Shown one piece after another: positions 59,012 through 64,000 of a DNA stretch of 64,000 nt. Below the pieces are notes generated by a model. It ran no database searches, was not told where the DNA came from, and saw only the letters and a program-made list of their open reading frames with translations. Origin of the DNA: DASUPK01 sp963763955 (lineage in GTDB: Bacteria > Actinomycetota > Thermoleophilia > Solirubrobacterales > 70-9); the NCBI GenBank assembly GCA_963763955.1, contig CAVXQP010000022.1:124001-188000 (forward strand), read 5' to 3'. Numbering within the stretch: the stretch's first letter is position 1; every line of letters begins with the position of its first letter. The position numbers were made by a program, and so were the translations under genes.

Positions 59012-59866
59012 TCAGTCGAGCTTCCGGCCCGTGATCCGCTCGTAGGCCTCGACGTACTTCGCCCTGGTGTTCTGGACGACCTCATCCGGAAGCTCGGGCC
59101 CGGGCTCGGTGTGGTCCCAGCCGACGGAGTCGGCGTAGTCGCGCACATATTGCTTGTCGAAGGAGGCCTGAGAGCGGCCGGGCTCGTAATCGTCGGCGGG
59201 CCAGAACCGCGACGAGTCGGGGGTGAGCACCTCGTCGGCGAGGACGACCTCCGCCCCAGGTGAGCTGCCGAACTCGAACTTCGTGTCCGCGACGATGATT
59301 CCGCGCTCGACCGCGTGCTCCGCCGCCTTCTCGTAGATCTCGATCGAGATCCGCCGCAGCTCGTCCATCAGCGGCCGGCTGCCGAGGATCTCGACGGCGC
59401 GTTCGAAGTCGATGTTCTCGTCGTGCTCTCCCAGCTCGGCCTTGGTCGCCGGGGTGAAGATGGGCTCCGGCAGCTTGTCGGACTCCGTCAGCCCCTCGGG
59501 CAGCTCGATGCCGCAGATGGACCCGGACTCGCCGTACTCCCGCCAGCCGGATCCCGAGAGGTAGCCGCGGACGACGCACTCGATCGGATACATCTCGAGC
59601 TTCTTCACGCGCATGGCGCGCCCGGCGGCCTCCGGAGGGACGTCCACGGAGATGAAGTGGTTGGGAACGATGTCGCCGGTGAGCTCGAACCAGAACAGCG
59701 ACATCTGGGTGAGCACCTTGCCCTTGTCGGGGATCTCGGTCGGCAGGATCACGTCGTAGACCGAGATCCGGTCGGACGCGACCATGATCAACTCGTCGCC
59801 GTCCTCGTAGATCTCGCGTACCTTCCCAGAGGCCGCGAGCCGCAGGTCCGCGAGCGAAGTCGTCAT
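59012..59866 (-). CDS. purC: Phosphoribosylaminoimidazole-succinocarboxamide synthase (SAICAR synthase)
   Basis: 284 residues from ATG 59866. Motifs are ASGKVREIYEDGDELIMVAS, DRISVYDVILPTEIPDKG, ECVVRGYLSGSGWREY and the C-terminal ADTKFEFG and DEVLTPDSSRFW with SFDKQYVRDY. It joins aspartate to CAIR. The start overlaps the glutaredoxin-like stop by four bases. Two residues before the family's basic core are missing nothing essential. Confidence 0.95.
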   Translation of the reverse strand: MTTSLADLRLAASGKVREIYEDGDELIMVASDRISVYDVILPTEIPDKGKVLTQMSLFWFELTGDIVPNHFISVDVPPEAAGRAMRVKKLEMYPIECVVRGYLSGSGWREYGESGSICGIELPEGLTESDKLPEPIFTPATKAELGEHDENIDFERAVEILGSRPLMDELRRISIEIYEKAAEHAVERGIIVADTKFEFGSSPGAEVVLADEVLTPDSSRFWPADDYEPGRSQASFDKQYVRDYADSVGWDHTEPGPELPDEVVQNTRAKYVEAYERITGRKLD

Positions 59867-60168
59867 CCGCCGCCGATCTCCTGCTGCGCGTGCGGATGCG
59901 CCTTGGCCCACTTGACGATCTCGCCCGAGGGGTAGACGGCCTTGCCCTCGTCGAGCAGCAGGACCGGCAGGTTGACCTGCCCGGTCAGCTCTTTGATCTC
60001 ATCGCGGCCCTGACGGCGCTGCCCCCAGGTCCACGGCACCAGCCGGTAGCCGGGCAGCTCACGAATCTCGTACTCGTAGCCGGCGTCGTCGAGTGCGTCC
60101 GCCGCGCGGCCGCACGGGTGGCCGATCGAGCCGTGCTTGTCCTGCTGGGCGCAGGTGTAGAGGATCAT
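59863..60168 (-). CDS. Glutaredoxin / GST-N-like thioredoxin-fold protein
   Basis: 101 residues starting MILYTCAQQDKHGSIGHPCG. The thioredoxin fold is visible (cis-Pro in VNLPVLLLDEGKAVYPSGEI). Cys6 and Cys19 are too far apart for a normal CxxC redox site. Its start overlaps purB and its end overlaps purC, each by four bases, so it is made with purine enzymes. Its target is unknown. Confidence 0.75.
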   Translation of the reverse strand: MILYTCAQQDKHGSIGHPCGRAADALDDAGYEYEIRELPGYRLVPWTWGQRRQGRDEIKELTGQVNLPVLLLDEGKAVYPSGEIVKWAKAHPHAQQEIGGG

Positions 60169-61449
60169 GCGGAAAGCCTATCCAGCCGACCGATCACTTC
60201 CGGGACGTGCTGGAGATAGGCCTGGTAGTCGAAGACGGCGTCGAGGTCGAGCTGTGGCGCCTTGGCGGCGATCAACTCTCTGAAGCTGGTCTCCTCGTCC
60301 CAGGCCCTCTGAGCCGACTCCTGTACCAGGCGATAGGCGTCATCGCGGGTCATCCCGGATTCGATCAGCGCAGTCAGGGCCCGCTGGCTGAAGAGGGCGC
60401 CGTGGGTGAGCTCGATGTTCTCGAGCATCCGATCCGTGTGGACCGTCATTCCCTCGACGACGCGGGTGGCGATGTGCTGCATGTAGTCGAGGGCGATCGT
60501 CGCGTCGGGCAGCACCACGCGCTCGGCCCCGGAGTGGGAGATGTCCCGCTCGTGCCAGAGGGCGATGTTCTCGAGCCCCACCTGCGAGTAGCCGCGCAGA
60601 ACGCGGGCGAGGCCGCAGATCCGCTCCGCCAGGATCGGGTTGCGCTTGTGCGGCATCGCGGATGAGCCCTTCTGGCCGGAGCCGAACGGCTCCTCGACCT
60701 CGCGCACCTCGGTGCGCTGCAGGTTGCGGATCTCGGTCGCAAAGCGCTCCAATCCCCCGCCGGCGATCGCGATCCGTGCCAGCACCACCGAGTGGCGGTC
60801 GCGGGGAACGACCTGCGTCGAGACGTCCTCGGGGGCCAGCCCGAGCGCCTCCATCACCCTGGCCTCGACCGAGGGCGGGACCGAGGCATAGGTCCCGACC
60901 GCGCCCGAGAGCTTGCCGACGGCGGCCTGCTCGAAGGCCCCGGTGAGCCGCTGGAGATTGCGGTCTGCCTCGAAGGCGAAGCTCGCCAGCCGCAGGCCGA
61001 AGGTGGTTGGCTCCGCGTGGACGCCGTGGGTGCGGCCGACGCAGAGCGTCTCGGCGAACTCCTTGGCGCGACTCGACCAGTGCGTCCCGGTACGCCCTGG
61101 CGCCCCGCAGCACGATCTCGCCGGCCTCGGAGAGCTGCAGGGCGAGGGCGGTGTCGAGCACGTCCGAGGAGGTGAGCCCGTAGTGGAGCCAGCGTCCCTC
61201 CTCCCCGATCGAGCTCGAGACGACGTCGACGAACGCGGCCACGTCGTGGCCGGTTGTACGCTCGCGCTCCTCGACCGCCTCGACAGTGAATGACGCCCGA
61301 TCGCGGCAGGCCTTCGCCGCCTCCTCCGGGACCACGCCTTCCGCGGCCCAGGCGTCGGTCGCGGCCAGCTCGACCTGCAGCCAGCTTTCCATGCGGCGCT
61401 GCTGGGTCCAGACGGCGCCGATCTCCTCGCGTGTGTAGCGGGGGATCAC
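60165..61449 (-). CDS. purB: Adenylosuccinate lyase (frameshifted)
   Basis: The gene runs over two frames with a break within 61064-61075. The first part (MIPRYTREEIGAVWTQQRRM, then HYGLTSSDVLDTALALQLSE) and the second part (AKEFAETLCVGRTHGVHAEP, SGQKGSSAMPHKRNPILAER) join as a normal lyase of about 427 residues. The signature SSAMPHKRNP with the catalytic Ser loop is intact. It cleaves SAICAR and adenylosuccinate. Removing one base gives ESAKEFAE at the family length, so I suspect a consensus error. Confidence 0.9.
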
Positions 61450-61479
61450 GATCCGATTCTGACGGTCAAGCCCGGGGGG

Positions 61480-61959
61480 CTACGCGTTGATGATCCGGAC
61501 CGCCAGCAGCCCGGCGTTCTTGGCGCCGTCTATGGCCACGCAGCCGACCGGCACGCCGGGGGGCATCTGCACGGCGGAGAGCAGGGCATCCAGTCCACCG
61601 AGGTTCTTCCCGGAGATCGGCACGCCGATCACGGGCAGGTCGGTCTTCGAGGCGGCGAAACCCGGCAGCGCCGCGGACATCCCGGCGCCGGCGATGATCA
61701 CTTTCAGGCCACGCATCCGGGCGTTGGTGCAGTACTCGCTGGTGGCGTCGGGATCTCGATGCGCGCTCAGGACGCGGACCTCGTAGCGGATGGCGTGGTC
61801 CCGGAGGGCCTCGCCTGCTGGTTGCAGCTTGGGCTTGTCGTTCTTCGAGCCCATGATGATCCCGACCAGCGGAGCGTCGACCTCGATCTCCTCGAACGCC
61901 TCCTCCACCTCGGGCATCGTCTCGGCGACAACCTCGCCCTCAGGCATCAGCTCCTCCAT
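61480..61959 (-). CDS. purE: AIR carboxylase / N5-CAIR mutase PurE, atypical active site
   Basis: 159 residues with an acidic N-terminal extension of about 29 residues before VGIIMGSKNDKPKLQPAGEA. SAHRDPDATSEY keeps the first catalytic His; the motif normally read GGAAHLPG is GMSAALPG, lacking the second His. The rest (TDLPVIGVPISGKNLGGLDA, VQMPPGVPVGCVAI) is normal. No purK is nearby. It may use CO2 directly as class II enzymes do, which is an inference. Confidence 0.87.
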   Translation of the reverse strand: MEELMPEGEVVAETMPEVEEAFEEIEVDAPLVGIIMGSKNDKPKLQPAGEALRDHAIRYEVRVLSAHRDPDATSEYCTNARMRGLKVIIAGAGMSAALPGFAASKTDLPVIGVPISGKNLGGLDALLSAVQMPPGVPVGCVAIDGAKNAGLLAVRIINA

Positions 61960-61983
61960 TCGTCGTCATCCCTCCGTTGATCA

Positions 61984-63264
61984 CTAAGCCGCCGCCGCAC
62001 GATCCACGGCCCGAGCGGCGATGTCCGTACGCAGCTGCCTTCCCTCGAAGCTGATCAGCTCGGCCGCATCGTAGGCGCGGCGGCGGGCGTCTGCCGCCGT
62101 CGGGCCGAGGCCGGTTACATTCAGCACGCGCCCGCCGGCGGTCACGATCTCCCCGTCCCGTCGCGCGGTACCGGCGTGCATTACCTGCACTCCCTCGACG
62201 GCGGCGGCCCGATCGAGTCCGGTGATCAAGTCGCCGTTGGAGGAGGACGCCGGATAGCCGGCCGAGGCGAGCACCACGGTCACGGCCCAGTCGTCCCCGA
62301 AGTCCGCCTCGGCGCCGGTCAGCCCGCCGGGTTCGCGTGATGCGACGCAGAGATCCAGCAGGTCGGTGCGCAACCGCGGCAGCACCGCCTGAGTCTCGGG
62401 GTCGCCGAAGCGGCAGTTGAACTCGAGCACCTTCAGCCCGTCGGCAGTCAGCATCAGCCCTGCATAGAGAACACCGTGGTACGGAGTGCCGCGCTCCTTC
62501 ATCGCCTCGACTATCGGGCGATGGACGATGTCGGTGATCCGCTCCGTCTCGGCCGGATCGAATCCCGGTACCGGGGAGTAGCTCCCCATACCGCCCGTGT
62601 TCGGCCCCTCGTCGCCGTCGTAGATCCGCTTGTAGTCCTGGGCGGGAGCGAGGGGGAGCACGTTCAGCCCGTCGCAGAGGGCGAGCAGCGACAGCTCCTC
62701 TCCCTCGAGGAACTCCTCGATCACCACCTCGGTGTCGCCGAAGCGCCGCTCCTCGAAGAAGACGTCGATCGCCTCGCGCGCCTCCGCCTCCGACATGCAG
62801 ATGATCACGCCCTTGCCCGCCGCCAGTCCGTCGGCCTTCAGGACCGAGGGATAGGACCCGCGCGCGATCTCGTCGAGCGCCTGCTTGCGCGAGCGCACGA
62901 CCGCGTGGGATGCCGTGGGGACGCCGGCCTCCTCCATGAGCTCCTTGGCGTGCAGCTTCGAGCCCTCGAGCCGCGCGGCCACTCCGCTCGGCCCGAAGGC
63001 CGCGATCCCGTCCTCCTCGAGCGCGTCGACGACGCCGACGACCAGCGGCGCCTCGGGGCCAACCACGACCAGGTCAACCTTCTCATCGCCCGCCGCCCTG
63101 ACGATGCCGTCGACGTCCTCGGCGCTGACGTTGAGGCAGTGCGCCTCCGCGGCGATCCCCGCATTGCCGGGGGCGCAGAGCAGCTCCGGTCGCTGCTGGG
63201 AGCGACCCAGGGCGCGCACGATCGCGTGCTCGCGTCCCCCTCCCCCGACGACGAGAACCCTCAA
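61984..63264 (-). CDS. purD: Phosphoribosylamine-glycine ligase
   Basis: 426 residues from TTG 63264, which overlaps the GYD stop (TTGA); the frame to 63417 is a shadow. ATP-grasp marks are RVLVVGGGGREHAIVRALGR, SYPSVLKADGLAAGKGVIIC, PAQDYKRIYDGDEGPNTGGM and LEFNCRFGDPETQAVLPRL. It makes GAR from phosphoribosylamine and glycine, the second step of the pathway. purE follows 25 bases downstream. Confidence 0.95.
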   Translation of the reverse strand: MRVLVVGGGGREHAIVRALGRSQQRPELLCAPGNAGIAAEAHCLNVSAEDVDGIVRAAGDEKVDLVVVGPEAPLVVGVVDALEEDGIAAFGPSGVAARLEGSKLHAKELMEEAGVPTASHAVVRSRKQALDEIARGSYPSVLKADGLAAGKGVIICMSEAEAREAIDVFFEERRFGDTEVVIEEFLEGEELSLLALCDGLNVLPLAPAQDYKRIYDGDEGPNTGGMGSYSPVPGFDPAETERITDIVHRPIVEAMKERGTPYHGVLYAGLMLTADGLKVLEFNCRFGDPETQAVLPRLRTDLLDLCVASREPGGLTGAEADFGDDWAVTVVLASAGYPASSSNGDLITGLDRAAAVEGVQVMHAGTARRDGEIVTAGGRVLNVTGLGPTAADARRRAYDAAELISFEGRQLRTDIAARAVDRAAAA

Positions 63265-63542
63265 AGGGCGCTCGCGAAGTCCTCGGCGGGAATCGCGGCC
63301 AGCGTCTGGCTGCTCATGGTGCCCCGCGAGCCGAGCTCGACCGAGACCTTGGCCATGGTCTTCTCGTCGGGCGCCTCGACGACCGTGATGAAGTCGTACT
63401 GGCCGAGCGTCGCCCATTGCTCCTTCACGGTGACCCCGAGCTGTTCGACCTCCTTGTTGACCTCCTGGATCCTGCTCGGGTTGTTCTTGAGCGTCTGAAC
63501 GCCTTCGGAGGTCAGGTTGGTGAGCATTACGAATGTCGGCAT
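63261..63542 (-). CDS. GYD domain protein
   Basis: 93 residues from ATG 63542, with a GAGGAG site. MPTFVMLTNLTSEGVQTLKN and LGQYDFITVVEAPDEKTMAK, SRGTMSSQTLAAIP match the GYD family, small ferredoxin-fold proteins of unknown function named for a Gly-Tyr-Asp motif, here GQYD. It heads the purine cluster, coupled to purD. Confidence 0.85.
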   Translation of the reverse strand: MPTFVMLTNLTSEGVQTLKNNPSRIQEVNKEVEQLGVTVKEQWATLGQYDFITVVEAPDEKTMAKVSVELGSRGTMSSQTLAAIPAEDFASAL

Positions 63543-63639
63543 GTCGTCTCCTCTACTCGGAATTTTGCCGCAGGCCTGCTTTCTCTCACGTTCGCTGCCG
63601 ATCTGCAATCCCGGCCGAGCTTTGAGCCATGATCAAGGC

Positions 63640-64000
63640 GTGAGCGAGCATCCGATCTTCGCCCGTTTCTACGACCGGATGACGGCCCGCGCCGAGCGCG
63701 GCGGCCTGGGAGAGATGCGCCGCGAGCTGCTCGCGAACGCCTCCGGCAGGGTGCTCGAGCTCGGCGCCGGGACGGGCCACAACCTCCCCTATTACACGGA
63801 TGCGGTCACCGAGCTTGTGATGATCGAGCCCGATCCGCACATGGCCCGCCGCCTCCGGGAGCGGCTGGCGGAGGAGACGGGCGCCGCCGCAAACCCGACG
63901 GTCGTGGAGGCGCCGGCGGAGCAGCTTCCCTTCGATGACGGCTCCTTCGACGCAGTGGTCGCGACGCTCGTCTTCTGCACGGTCGATGACCAGCAGCGGG
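63640..64000 (+). CDS. Class I SAM-dependent methyltransferase, 3'-truncated
   Basis: The first 120 residues from GTG 63640 (after AAGG) are visible. HPIFARFYDRMTARAERG and the SAM-binding VLELGAGTGHNLPYYTD (motif I), MIEPDPHMARRL and AEQLPFDDGSFDAVVATLVF follow the ubiE/phosphatidyl-type methyltransferase pattern. The substrate cannot be told. The gene continues beyond the window and is divergent from the purine cluster. Confidence 0.85.
   Translation, partial: MSEHPIFARFYDRMTARAERGGLGEMRRELLANASGRVLELGAGTGHNLPYYTDAVTELVMIEPDPHMARRLRERLAEETGAAANPTVVEAPAEQLPFDDGSFDAVVATLVFCTVDDQQR

Noticed and set aside
1..64000. CRISPR arrays, insertion sequences, prophage genes or attachment sites
   Set aside because: No regularly spaced repeats, transposase or integrase motifs were seen; the three tRNA genes show no flanking duplicated ends. 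The only mobile element recognised is the intein.

Overview
The window is a very GC-rich bacterial chromosome segment with almost no spare DNA. Gene content and signals point to Actinomycetota, most likely a deep-branching class such as Thermoleophilia (Solirubrobacterales-like). The pointers are a Gram-positive/actinobacterial type LexA box, an Rv2578c-family radical SAM gene, a UdgX gene, PurS/PurQ/PurL purine enzymes, a DUF3105 protein and frequent GTG/TTG starts. The class is an inference from composition and gene families, not from a marker gene.

Layout. 1-7650: a cell-surface polysaccharide cluster (flippase, four glycosyltransferases, an initiating sugar transferase, GNAT and FemAB-like transferases). 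7.7-19.6 kb: housekeeping and mixed metabolic genes (DUF3105, hydrolases, metF, universal stress protein, a divergent LysR regulator, amt, a winged-helix protein, an M19-like amidohydrolase). 19.7-24.1 kb: two tRNA-Ala genes, a diguanylate cyclase, an acidic Pro/Glu-rich protein and glutamate dehydrogenase. 24.1-29.0 kb: cell-envelope genes (D-Ala-D-Ala carboxypeptidase, membrane proteins, rhomboid protease, a secreted peptidoglycan-binding protein). 29.1-37.2 kb: a complete 2-oxoacid (pyruvate-type) dehydrogenase set, lipA-lipB-E2-E1beta-E1alpha plus lpd. 37.2-40.9 kb: thiamine genes, with thiE on one strand and a TPP riboswitch leading thiO-thiSG on the other. 40.9-44.6 kb: a putative LexA-controlled divergent locus, with a small gene, udgX and a helical protein on the minus strand and a radical SAM gene carrying a full LAGLIDADG intein on the plus strand. 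45.6-49.9 kb: a sulfate ABC importer (sbp-cysT-cysW-cysA) facing an Rrf2 regulator. 49.95 kb: tRNA-Lys. 50.0-63.5 kb: a long purine cluster read right to left, GYD-purD-purE-purB-glutaredoxin-purC-purS-purQ-purL-(beta-propeller)-purF-(SnoaL/HTH)-purN-purH. purM and purK are absent. The window ends inside a methyltransferase gene.

The most interesting locus is 40.9-44.6 kb. A palindromic SOS box sits in a short divergent promoter between an operon holding a UdgX-type uracil-trapping protein and a radical SAM gene whose iron-sulfur cysteine motif is split by an intein. This looks like a DNA-damage module with two proteins of unknown function.

Sequence quality matters here. Eight single-base frame breaks interrupt otherwise well-conserved genes (dacC, the adjoining membrane gene, an HCCA-isomerase-like gene, thiE, thiO, purB, and two in the propeller gene). 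Several can be mended by removing one base, sometimes from a homopolymer, and cysW has ATC where ATG is expected. I read most of these as consensus errors rather than biology. Some very long open frames (for example 24631-26682, 37232-38626 and 38680-40863) are therefore false fusions. Frameshifted genes are listed over their full restored extent with the break noted.
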